Shown here one piece after another: positions 16,320 to 23,560 of a stretch of 64,000 nucleotides of DNA (the stretch's first letter is position 1; each line of letters opens with the position of its first letter). The translations under genes were made by a program, and so were the position numbers. The notes below the pieces were generated by a model. That model did not search any database, had not been told where the DNA came from, and worked only from the letters and a program-made list of their open reading frames with translations. The DNA comes from Chloroflexota bacterium (GTDB taxonomy: Bacteria; Chloroflexota; Dormibacteria; Dormibacterales; Dormibacteraceae): the NCBI GenBank assembly GCA_005887685.1, contig VBHJ01000009.1:32079-96078 (forward strand). Direction: 5' to 3'.

Positions 16320-18098
16320 TTACAGAGGCATCCAGAACTCGACCGTCGTGCCGAGTCCAGGCTCGCTTTCGATCTTGTTCCAGCCTCCCGCCAGAAGGGC
16401 TCTTTCGTGCAGCGCGAGCAGGCCCAGGTGTCCAGGCAGGCGATCGCGTTCTGCGACCACGAAGCCGCGGCCGTTGTCCCGGACCAGTCCGCGCACTCCG
16501 CCGTCGTCGACTCTCAGCGAGACGTGCACCCGGGTGGCGGAAGCGTGCTTCTCGACGTTGGTCAGCGCTTCGGTGAGCTGGCGAAAGATCATCGACCGGT
16601 AGTCATAGGACAGATCGTCTGGAATGTCGAATTCGACCTCCACCTCGGCGCCTGACAGCGACTTGAGGATCTGGACCCGGTCGCGGACGGTCTCCATGAA
16701 TCCGCCGGGGACCTCGAGTGCCGGCGGCCGGACCTCGAACAGCAGTCGGCGTAGCGCCTCTTCGGTCTGGGCGAGCATGTCCTGAGCCTCGGCCAGCAGC
16801 CTGCCCGCATCGCCGTTCGGCTCCCGCAGCCGTTGCAGCTGCAGCTCGACCGCGGTCAGCTTCTGAAGCGCATCGTCGTGCAGGTCGCCCGCAAAGCGCT
16901 TGCGCGCCTTGTCGACGGCGGTCGACACGTTCTTGAGCAGCATCTGGCGCGCGGCGTCGACCTTCTCGAGGCGCTCGACCGTTTTCTTCAGGTCCGCGTC
17001 CGCGTACTTCAGCTGCCAGACCAGTCCCGCCGCAAGACCTGCTTTCTGCAGAACCCAGGCATCTTCGCGCGAGAAACCTTCGCGGCGCCGCGAGTCGTAG
17101 GCCGCGACGAGGCCAAGGCGCTGGTCTCCCGCCCGCCAGGGCACGGAGATGGCGTTGTCAACGTTCAGCACGTCGAGCACGTAGCTGAAGTCGCCCGACT
17201 GGTCGGTGCGTGACGCCCTGAACATCAGGTCATGAAAGACGACCCGGCTCGCCAGGTCGTCGCGGTCCAGCGCGCAGGGCACCGGGTGCAGGCCGGCGAG
17301 AAAAGGGTCATCGATGCCGTGGCCGCCGGCGATCGGATACAACATGCCGTCATCGCTGCGCCGCCAGAAGAGCACTTTGCCCGCCCCGACCAGCTCCGCG
17401 ATGCTGCGAGTAAGGCGGCGGTAGAAGTCGGCCAGGCCATCCCCGGTCCGGGCGTGGCGCGAAACCGCCAGCAGCGCCTGGACCGCCGCTTCATGTGCGT
17501 GCTCGACCCGTTCCGCGCTCTGTGCGCGCTCGTCGTTGATAAGCCGCTGTCGCTCGCTTCGGTCGAGGTCTGCTCGCAGGTTGACGAGTGTGTCGACCAT
17601 CTCCTGGCGCCGCTCCTGGAGCTGTGCGAGCCCGATCGCCGATGCGACCTGATGGGCGAAGATCGCAAAGGTCCGCTGCTGGACCGCCGTGTACCCGCTC
17701 GGGCTGGCGACTCCCAGCATGCCAATCGAGCGGCCGCCCGCCTCCAGCGCCTGCGCGCAAGTCGAGCGGATGCCGGGTGCGGCGTTGTCCGCCATCCCGC
17801 TCCAGATCGCGTTCGACATCGAACCCGAGAGGGCCCGAGCGGTAGCGAAGATGCTCTCCACCTCATCTTCCGGCAGTCCCTGCATCGGGTCGCTGGCCAT
17901 CGTGTACACGTGCTTGCCGTCGCCGCCGTCTTCGGCAAGGGCGAGAAACGCGACCGTCGACCGCGTCAGCTCGATGGCGAGGCGGAGGGCGTGCTCCGCG
18001 ATGTCCGGGACCGTCCTGAAACGAGACAGCTCGGCTGAAGCATTCTGGAACGACTCGAGAACATCGCCGTAACCGGCCCCCGCCCCGACGGTTTCCAA
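16320..18098 (-). CDS. GAF-domain sensor histidine kinase (HisKA_3 type)
   Basis: Cytosolic two-component sensor. The track begins at 18233, but TTG 18098 sits just after AAGGGGGGAG, a very strong ribosome site, giving 592 residues. Two GAF-like domains (about 20-165 and 190-345) are followed by a HisKA_3 dimerisation helix with the phospho-acceptor His in FAGDLHDDALQKL, and an HATPase_c domain with an N-box (EALTNVEKHA) and G-box (VRDNGRGF). There is no TM segment, so a cytosolic ligand or redox signal is likely. The promoter region contains two perfect palindromes. Operon with the NarL-type regulator. Confidence 0.92.
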   Translation of the reverse strand: METVGAGAGYGDVLESFQNASAELSRFRTVPDIAEHALRLAIELTRSTVAFLALAEDGGDGKHVYTMASDPMQGLPEDEVESIFATARALSGSMSNAIWSGMADNAAPGIRSTCAQALEAGGRSIGMLGVASPSGYTAVQQRTFAIFAHQVASAIGLAQLQERRQEMVDTLVNLRADLDRSERQRLINDERAQSAERVEHAHEAAVQALLAVSRHARTGDGLADFYRRLTRSIAELVGAGKVLFWRRSDDGMLYPIAGGHGIDDPFLAGLHPVPCALDRDDLASRVVFHDLMFRASRTDQSGDFSYVLDVLNVDNAISVPWRAGDQRLGLVAAYDSRRREGFSREDAWVLQKAGLAAGLVWQLKYADADLKKTVERLEKVDAARQMLLKNVSTAVDKARKRFAGDLHDDALQKLTAVELQLQRLREPNGDAGRLLAEAQDMLAQTEEALRRLLFEVRPPALEVPGGFMETVRDRVQILKSLSGAEVEVEFDIPDDLSYDYRSMIFRQLTEALTNVEKHASATRVHVSLRVDDGGVRGLVRDNGRGFVVAERDRLPGHLGLLALHERALLAGGWNKIESEPGLGTTVEFWMPL

Positions 18099-18141
18099 CG
18101 GCTCCCCCCTTAGCACCCGATGTGCGCCTGACAGGATTTTA

Positions 18142-18167
18142 CTTCTCTCGTCCGCGGACGAGAGAAG
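18142..18167. promoter_or_regulatory. 26-bp perfect palindrome upstream of the two-component operon
   Basis: CTTCTCTCGTCCG is followed directly by its reverse complement CGGACGAGAGAAG, 13-bp half-sites with no spacer. It lies 44 bases upstream of the kinase start, in the intergenic region shared with the divergent small gene. Likely a dimeric operator, with autoregulation by the response regulator as one candidate, or a hairpin. Confidence 0.6.
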
Positions 18168-18178
18168 CATCGCCACCG

Positions 18179-18192
18179 GTACTCGCGAGTAC
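18179..18192. promoter_or_regulatory. 14-bp perfect palindrome beside the larger one
   Basis: GTACTCG / CGAGTAC, a perfect palindrome 11 bases from the 26-bp one. Two unrelated palindromes in tandem suggest two regulators, or one regulator and a structured leader. Confidence 0.45.
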
Positions 18193-18276
18193 GGGGGCCG
18201 GGGGCCGCGTTCATGAATCGAGGGGGCTTCCACTGGTTGCTTCAGCGGAGCTCCTCAGGAAGGGGAGAGTGTGGCC

Positions 18277-18576
18277 ATGCAAGCAGTCGAGCGATCTTCA
18301 GTCCAGCGGTACTCAGCGAGGCGGCGGCGTTCTCTAATCGGCATGGTGTCCCGAGCCTTCCAGCTGGTGAACGGCTCGGCGAGTTTGGTCTTGGTCAAAC
18401 CCATCGTGGTCATGGCAGCCAGGGTTCTGGGTCCCGGTCCGACACGACTGCGGCTCGTCAAGCTGGCCCACAACCTCGGCCATAACGGCGTCGTCGCGGC
18501 GCCCCACACGCCCCAGCGAGATGAGTACGATGAGACCCAGGGACCGGCTGCACAGCCCACCAGGCGCGCGGCGTAG
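18277..18576 (+). CDS. Small basic protein, unknown function
   Basis: A 99-residue ORF. ATG 18277 is preceded by GGAAGGGGAG, a good ribosome site; GTG 18271 is the alternative start. Third positions are G/C-rich. The N-terminus is Arg-rich (RYSARRRRSLIG), and the middle is hydrophobic (NGSASLVLVKPIVVMAARVLG), possibly one membrane-associated helix. No family is recognised. It is divergent from the two-component operon across the palindromes, so it may be that system's target, which is inference. Confidence 0.6.
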   Translation: MQAVERSSVQRYSARRRRSLIGMVSRAFQLVNGSASLVLVKPIVVMAARVLGPGPTRLRLVKLAHNLGHNGVVAAPHTPQRDEYDETQGPAAQPTRRAA

Positions 18577-18597
18577 GTTGGTCTTAGGGGCATTTTC

Positions 18598-18613
18598 GCC
18601 GCCTTCGGGCGGC
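18598..18613 (+). terminator. UUCG-tetraloop hairpin after the small basic protein gene
   Basis: GCCGCC-TTCG-GGCGGC, six pairs with a stable tetraloop, 22 bases after the stop. No T-tract follows, so termination is uncertain. Confidence 0.4.
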
Positions 18614-18674
18614 TCGCTGGGGAAAAATCTGAGGATCTCAGGTAGTCCCGTCGTAGGAGGCGTTTCTGCTACAG

Positions 18675-18860
18675 ATGAACGACTTCGACCAGATCCTGGA
18701 ACTCAAGCTGCGGCAGATGCTCGACCCGGTGGTGGCCAGCCCTCCTCCCGCCCGAGGACGGCGGGTCAAGAGGTCGCGTCGGCCGATCCTGGCGGTTGAA
18801 CCGGGCCCGTTAGAGGCCATGCCGGTTGCCGTCGCGGTCACCAGCGCACCGCAGCTCTAA
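18675..18860 (+). CDS. Small protein related to the N-terminus of the ECF-linked protein at 61302
   Basis: A 61-residue ORF. Its first 28 residues (MNDFDQILELKLRQMLDPVV...) align with those of the 61302 protein (MSDLERELESELHRVLDAVA...), with identities including LD.V.A.P.P.R. It ends before any TM segment, so it is a short or decayed relative. The leader (GGCGTT...ACAGATGA.CGAC.TCGA) and the downstream GCAA-loop hairpin are also shared with that locus. No function can be assigned. There is no sigma factor beside it, unlike the 61 kb copy. Confidence 0.55.
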   Translation: MNDFDQILELKLRQMLDPVVASPPPARGRRVKRSRRPILAVEPGPLEAMPVAVAVTSAPQL

Positions 18861-18885
18861 ACCAGAACCCCTTCCTTCCTCTCGC

Positions 18886-18911
18886 GAGGCCGGGTCGCAA
18901 GACTCGGCCTC
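18886..18911 (+). terminator. Conserved GCAA-tetraloop hairpin, copy 1
   Basis: GAGGCCGGGTC-GCAA-GACTCGGCCTC, 11 pairs including one G-T. The copy at 61918 has the same loop and stem with two compensatory pair changes (A-T to G-C and T-A to C-G). Both copies follow a CCCCTTCC...TCTCG tract just after related genes. Confidence 0.7.
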
Positions 18912-18956
18912 TTCGCCCCCTTCGCCGGAGCGGGCATTGGTTACTGTTGGAGCAGC

Positions 18957-20081
18957 TTGAGCTCCCGCACCTCGACCATCAAGTTCGCCATCAGCCGCGT
19001 GCCGGAACGCCTGCCCGCCGCCGAACGTGAGCGCCGGCTGGGGAATCCCGGTTTCGGGCGGATCTTTACGGAGCACATGGTCCGGATCAGCTGGGACTCC
19101 GAGCACGGATGGCATGACGCCGAGCTGAAGCCCTACGGACCGCTGCCGCTCGACCCCGGGACGTCGGTGCTGCACTATGCCCAGGCGGTCTTCGAAGGCC
19201 TGAAGGCATTTCGCCAGGCCGATGGCGGCGTTGCCGCCTTCCGCCCTGGCTCGCACGCGGCACGCTTTCGTGGCTCGGCGCGGAGGCTGGCGCTGCCCGA
19301 GCTTCCGGACGAGACGTTTCTCGAGGCCATCGACGTGCTGCTCGAGGCGGATCATGCATGGGTCCCTTCGAGCGCCGAGCACAGCCTGTATCTGCGGCCG
19401 CTGATGTATGCGAGCGAGGTCAGCCTGTCCGTCCATCCGTCTGGCGAGGTCGCCTTTCTGCTGATCGCGTCGCCCTCGGGTTCCTACTTCCCGCGTGGCG
19501 TCAAGCCGGTGACCGTGTGGCTCTCCGAAGACTTCAGCCGCGCCGCGCCCGGCGGGACCGGCGCCGCCAAGACGGGCGGCAACTACGCAGGTGGCCTGCT
19601 CGCCCAGGCCCAGGCCGCCGAGCAGGGATGCGACCAGGTCGTCTGGCTGGACTCCAACGAGCACCGCTGGGTCGAGGAGATGGGCGGCATGAACCTCTTC
19701 TTCGTCTTCGGGAGCGGCGAGGCGGCGCGCCTGATGACCCCGGCCCTGACCGGAACGCTCCTGCCCGGTATCACGCGCGACTCGCTGTTGGTGTTGGCAC
19801 GTGACCTCGGATACAGGGTCGAGGACGGGCGGATCAGCGTCGATGAGTGGCGAGCCGGCTGCGAAGACGGTTCTCTGACCGAGGTCTTCGCATGCGGGAC
19901 GGCCGCCGTCATCACGCCGGTGGCCGCGGTCAAGTCCGCGCGTGGGTCATGGACGGTGGGGGACGGCGAGCCGGGCGAGGTCAGCATGCGATTGCGCAAG
20001 GAGCTGGTCGACATCCAGCGCGGCGCGGCGCCTGACCGCCATGGCTGGCTCCACCATGCCCGCGTATCGTCAGAGGGCTGA
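18957..20081 (+). CDS. ilvE: Branched-chain amino acid aminotransferase
   Basis: A fold-type IV PLP aminotransferase of 374 residues, exchanging amino groups between Leu/Ile/Val and 2-oxoglutarate. Key elements are LHYAQAVFEGLKAFR, YLRPLMY, GAAKTGGNYAGGLLAQ (the Lys forms the PLP Schiff base), VEEMGGMNLFFVF, TGTLLPGITRDSLL and EVFACGTAAVITPV. Length and motif order fit the class with a VEEMGGMN segment. The TTG at 18957 has GGAG four bases upstream; GTG 18999 is an alternative. The stop overlaps the following ATG (TGATG), coupling it to the FAD oxidoreductase. Confidence 0.93.
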   Translation: MSSRTSTIKFAISRVPERLPAAERERRLGNPGFGRIFTEHMVRISWDSEHGWHDAELKPYGPLPLDPGTSVLHYAQAVFEGLKAFRQADGGVAAFRPGSHAARFRGSARRLALPELPDETFLEAIDVLLEADHAWVPSSAEHSLYLRPLMYASEVSLSVHPSGEVAFLLIASPSGSYFPRGVKPVTVWLSEDFSRAAPGGTGAAKTGGNYAGGLLAQAQAAEQGCDQVVWLDSNEHRWVEEMGGMNLFFVFGSGEAARLMTPALTGTLLPGITRDSLLVLARDLGYRVEDGRISVDEWRAGCEDGSLTEVFACGTAAVITPVAAVKSARGSWTVGDGEPGEVSMRLRKELVDIQRGAAPDRHGWLHHARVSSEG

Positions 20082-21307
20082 TGTCGCGCGTCGTCATCGT
20101 CGGGGGCGGAGGCACGGGCGACGCCGCGGCGTTCGGGCTCCGCAAACGTGGCTTCGACGGCGAGATCGTCATTCTCAGCGCGGACCAGGACCGGCCGTAC
20201 GACCGACCGTACCTCTCCAAGGAGTTCCTCCGCGGCGAGGTCGACGTGCCGAAGGTGTTCTTGCACGACGAGGCCGAGTACGCCAAAGAGCGGATCGAGC
20301 TGCGTCTCGACCAGCGCGTGACCGGCGGGTCCTTGCCCGAGCATAGACTGACCATGTCCGGCGCGGACGCAGTTGGTTTCGACGTTCTGGTGCTCGGACT
20401 CGGCGGATCTCCGCGTCGCCTACCCGACATGCCCAGCGCCGAGAATGTCCGGACGCTTCGCTCGCTTCGTGACAGCCAGGATCTGCGCGCTGCGCTGCGG
20501 CGCTCGAACCGGTTGCTCCTGATCGGGGCCGGGTTCATCGGTGCCGAGGTTGCAGCCTCCGCGCGCCAGCTGGGCAAGGAGGTGCTGATCGTCGAGGCGC
20601 TGCCCGTCCCGCTGCAGCGGGCGCTCGGGGACGAGGTCGGCAAGGTGTACGCGCAGATCCATCGCAGCCACGGCGTCGACCTGCGAACTGAGACTTCCGT
20701 GCGGGACTGGCACACGAGCGGCGGGCAGGTCGTGGGCGCTACTTTGTCGGACGGTAAGCGGGAGGAGCTCGACCTGGTGCTGGTGGCCATCGGCATCGAG
20801 CCGAATCTCGAGCTCCCCCGGGCGCTGGGACTGCCGATCGAGCGCGGCGGCGTCCGCGTCGACCAGGCGTTGAGGGCGGCGCAGGACGTCTATGTCGGCG
20901 GAGACATCGCGCTGCACCACCACCCGGTCCTCGGGCGATCGATCCGCGTCGAGCACTGGGAGGTGGCCAAGGGGCAGGGCCGCGGCATCGCGGCGAGCAT
21001 CGCCGGCGGCGAAACGGCCTACACCAAGCTGCCTTACTTCTGGTCGGACCAGTACGACGTCAGCCTCGAATACCGTGGCAACGCCTCAGGCGACGACGCC
21101 GCGGTCTGGCGCGGCGACCGCGAGGCTTTGAAGTTCTCCGTGTTCTACCTGCGCGACGGCATGGTCGAGGCCGTGCTGTCGATGAACGACGCCAAGACGA
21201 ACGAGGAAGGGGGCAAGCTGATCGAGAGTCGGCGTCGCGTCAGCCCCGCTGCGCTGGAAGACACCGGTGTCCAGATCTCGGAGCTGCTCGGAACGGCCGC
21301 CCCTTAA
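20081..21307 (+). CDS. FAD-dependent NAD(P)H oxidoreductase (ferredoxin-reductase type)
   Basis: A 408-residue flavoprotein of the pyridine-nucleotide-disulphide oxidoreductase superfamily without the redox Cys pair. FAD-binding GGGGTGDAAAFGLRKRG at the N-terminus; PYDRPYLSKEFL as in ferredoxin/rubredoxin reductases and AIF; NAD(P)-binding GAGFIGAEVAASARQLG (about 147-163); the second FAD motif YVGGDIA; and EHWEVAKGQGR with a C-terminal reductase domain (YFWSDQYDVSLEYRG). No ferredoxin or oxygenase gene is adjacent, so the partner is unknown. Overlaps ilvE at TGATG and shares a TTAA with the convergent gene downstream. Confidence 0.88.
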   Translation: MSRVVIVGGGGTGDAAAFGLRKRGFDGEIVILSADQDRPYDRPYLSKEFLRGEVDVPKVFLHDEAEYAKERIELRLDQRVTGGSLPEHRLTMSGADAVGFDVLVLGLGGSPRRLPDMPSAENVRTLRSLRDSQDLRAALRRSNRLLLIGAGFIGAEVAASARQLGKEVLIVEALPVPLQRALGDEVGKVYAQIHRSHGVDLRTETSVRDWHTSGGQVVGATLSDGKREELDLVLVAIGIEPNLELPRALGLPIERGGVRVDQALRAAQDVYVGGDIALHHHPVLGRSIRVEHWEVAKGQGRGIAASIAGGETAYTKLPYFWSDQYDVSLEYRGNASGDDAAVWRGDREALKFSVFYLRDGMVEAVLSMNDAKTNEEGGKLIESRRRVSPAALEDTGVQISELLGTAAP

Positions 21308-21747
21308 GCCTCCGGTTGGTTCTCCTCGGGAAGGAGCCAGGGCAGAGCTTCGGCAAGCGGTCGCATGAGGGTGGCCTGCTGCTCCTTGCTGATCAGGTTT
21401 CCGGCGACCAGACCGAGGGCGGCCATGAACGCCGCGTCCTCCGCCTTGTGCCCGATGTCGCCGTGCTCCGCCTTCCAGCTGACGAGCGCCCCGCCTGACT
21501 CGGTGAGGCCGAAAAGGTTGCGCCGGACCTCATCCCAGGCCGCGCCGCGCCCATCCGATTCGATGGCGTGGATGGCGGCCTTCTCTGCGGCATGGATCGC
21601 ATCCAGGCCGTGGAGTCGCGCGTGGCGATCCCAGCCCTGCGCCGCGCGCTCGACGCCCGCCGGCGACAGCACTCGGATGTCGTCGATGAGGCGCGCCAGC
21701 GTGCGTTGATGCTCGGGGAATCCGTAGCCCTCGGCGTCGACGCTCAC
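21304..21747 (-). CDS. Hypothetical soluble helical protein
   Basis: The track extends to 21954, but that part overlaps DoxX in another frame. GTG 21747, 11 bases after the DoxX stop, gives 147 residues starting VSVDAEGYGFPEHQRTLARL. The sequence is mostly alpha-helical (LSPAGVERAAQGWDRHARLHG; HAAEKAAIHAIESDGRG) with an IGHKAEDAAFMAALGLVAGN segment. I recognise no domain. It is last in the nucleotidyltransferase-glycosyltransferase-radical SAM-DoxX run. Its TAA overlaps the convergent FAD-enzyme stop. Confidence 0.65.
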   Translation of the reverse strand: MSVDAEGYGFPEHQRTLARLIDDIRVLSPAGVERAAQGWDRHARLHGLDAIHAAEKAAIHAIESDGRGAAWDEVRRNLFGLTESGGALVSWKAEHGDIGHKAEDAAFMAALGLVAGNLISKEQQATLMRPLAEALPWLLPEENQPEA

Positions 21748-21757
21748 GATGACTACC

Positions 21758-22195
21758 CTATCGCAACCACGCGGGGACCCAGCCGAACCGTCCAAGCGCG
21801 AAAGGGCCGGGCCCGGAGACGATGATCTGCGCGTTGGCAATGACGGCGAGGTAGTAGAGCCAGCGAAATCCATCGTCGTTCGCGGCGAACGCGACCGTGA
21901 GCGCGAGGTTGACGGCCAGGAGCAGGCCCAGGATCCCGGCCCAACGCGCGGCAAGGCCGAGGATCAGAAGAACCCCCACCACCGTCTCGCCCACCCCCTG
22001 CGCGAGCGCGAACAGCAGCCAGTTCGGCACGATCACAGAGGTGAGGAGCTCATGCAGCCCCGGGATCGGATTGGCCTTTGCGGTCTCGACCATGAGCGAG
22101 TGCATCCAGCCGACCCCCTGCCACTTCTGGCTCGCGAAGTAGAGCCAGTAGATCCCGACCACGATTCGGAACACGCTCGGCCACGCCTCACTCAT
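21758..22195 (-). CDS. DoxX-family membrane protein
   Basis: A 145-residue protein with four TM segments (FRIVVGIYWLYFASQKWQG; VIVPNWLLFALAQGVGETVVGVLLILGL; AGILGLLLAVNLALTVAF; WLYYLAVIANAQIIVSG). The FASQKW near TM1 and GVGETVVGVLLILGL fit the DoxX/DoxD-like family, linked in some organisms to thiosulphate or thiol redox chemistry, though most members are uncharacterised. ATG 22195 lies 30 bases after the radical SAM stop with no clear ribosome site. Confidence 0.8.
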   Translation of the reverse strand: MSEAWPSVFRIVVGIYWLYFASQKWQGVGWMHSLMVETAKANPIPGLHELLTSVIVPNWLLFALAQGVGETVVGVLLILGLAARWAGILGLLLAVNLALTVAFAANDDGFRWLYYLAVIANAQIIVSGPGPFALGRFGWVPAWLR

Positions 22196-22225
22196 GGGCG
22201 CGCCGTCCGGCAGGGACCACGGTCG

Positions 22226-23560
22226 CTATTTGAGCACGCGAAGAACCGGGTCGGTGGCGAGCTGGAACGCTCGAGCCGCGGGTCGCATGTGCATCCGGTT
22301 GAGTCGGTGCTGGATGGCGCCCTTCAATATCGCAGCGCGCAGCTTGTGCTCCGAGAAGTCTGTGTTGAAGAGCAGGCGATTGTGGCGCACCTTGTGCCAC
22401 TCGCCGTGCAGGCGGCGTTCGCGCACCCGGTCGTAAAAGCCCGTGCCCGGCAGCGGATAGGCGATCGTGTAGCTGACGTAATCAAGCGGAAGGCTGCTCG
22501 AGAAGTTGATGCTGCGGATCAAAGAGTCCGTCGTCTCGCCGATGTAACCGACCATGAAAAATCCGGCAGCCTTGATTCCCGACGCGACGCACGCCTCGAC
22601 CGCCGCGCGAGCCTGGTCCGGCGTGATGCCTTTCTTCATCTCTTTCAGCACACGCTCATCGCCGGACTCGATGCCGAAGAAGATCCGCTTGCAGCCGGCG
22701 CGGTGCATCTGCTCGAAGAGGTGCTGGTCGACGTGGGTGACGCGGCTGAGACACTCCCATGTCAGCGGCAGGCGCGCGTCCTCGATCGCCTTCGCGAGCT
22801 CGAACGTCCGCTTGTAGTTGAGCGTGAACAGGTCGTCCGACATCCAGATGTGGTCGTAGCCGAGCTCGGCGATCTCGCGCATCTCTTCCACGACTGATTC
22901 GACAGGTCGCGCGCTGAACAGATCGCCGAAGACCGACTTGTGGCAGAAGTCACAGCGGAACGGACATCCTCGGGTCGACATCAGAGGCGTGGTCGCATCC
23001 TTCCAGTGTTTGCGCCAGTAACGGATGTACTCGTCGTTCGGTATGTCGCCGCGATAGGGCAACGGCAGGTCCGACATGTCCTTGCTGCGGTGGAGCGCGG
23101 TGCTTTTGATCACCTCGCCCTCGCGCTTGAAGACGACCCCGGGGATCTCCTCGAAGCGGCGGTCATCCAGGTGCTGCATGATCGAGACGATCGTCTGCTC
23201 GCCCTCGCCGACGGCGACCAGGTCGAAGTCGTCCACGAACGTTTCGGGCTCACCCGAGGGATATGGTCCGCCGACGACTGTCAGCGCTTTGCCCCGGACC
23301 TGTGCCGCAAGCGAGAGCGCCTCGTCTTGCATCGTGATCATGCAGTAGATGCCGATCACCGAGGGTTGAAGCCTCTCGATCTCTTCGAGGACTTCGCGAC
23401 GCTCGAGGAACGTGTGGTCGATGTGTCGCACCGTATAACCAGCTCGGCGCAGTGAGGCGCTGAGGTACATCAAGCCAAGCGAGGGCATGATCCAGTGACG
23501 GCCTTGCTTCGGCGCGCGCTGGGGATAGACGAGCACGGCGTCGACCTGCTGCTTGGTCAT
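22226..23560 (-). CDS. B12-binding-domain radical SAM protein
   Basis: Track ORF is longer, but ATG 23560 follows GGAGG by five bases, giving 444 residues. The N-terminal 150 residues are a cobalamin-binding-like Rossmann domain (PSLGLMYLSASLRRAGY; VVGGPYPSGEP; VAVGEGEQTI). The radical SAM core has RGCPFRCDFCHKS, the CxxxCxxC that binds the 4Fe-4S cluster, then FFGIESGDERVLKEMKKG and AGFFMVGYIGET. This class includes hopanoid, lipid and antibiotic methylases or ring-forming enzymes; the substrate is not inferable. ATGA overlap with the giant glycosyltransferase stop couples the two. Confidence 0.9.
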   Translation of the reverse strand: MTKQQVDAVLVYPQRAPKQGRHWIMPSLGLMYLSASLRRAGYTVRHIDHTFLERREVLEEIERLQPSVIGIYCMITMQDEALSLAAQVRGKALTVVGGPYPSGEPETFVDDFDLVAVGEGEQTIVSIMQHLDDRRFEEIPGVVFKREGEVIKSTALHRSKDMSDLPLPYRGDIPNDEYIRYWRKHWKDATTPLMSTRGCPFRCDFCHKSVFGDLFSARPVESVVEEMREIAELGYDHIWMSDDLFTLNYKRTFELAKAIEDARLPLTWECLSRVTHVDQHLFEQMHRAGCKRIFFGIESGDERVLKEMKKGITPDQARAAVEACVASGIKAAGFFMVGYIGETTDSLIRSINFSSSLPLDYVSYTIAYPLPGTGFYDRVRERRLHGEWHKVRHNRLLFNTDFSEHKLRAAILKGAIQHRLNRMHMRPAARAFQLATDPVLRVLK

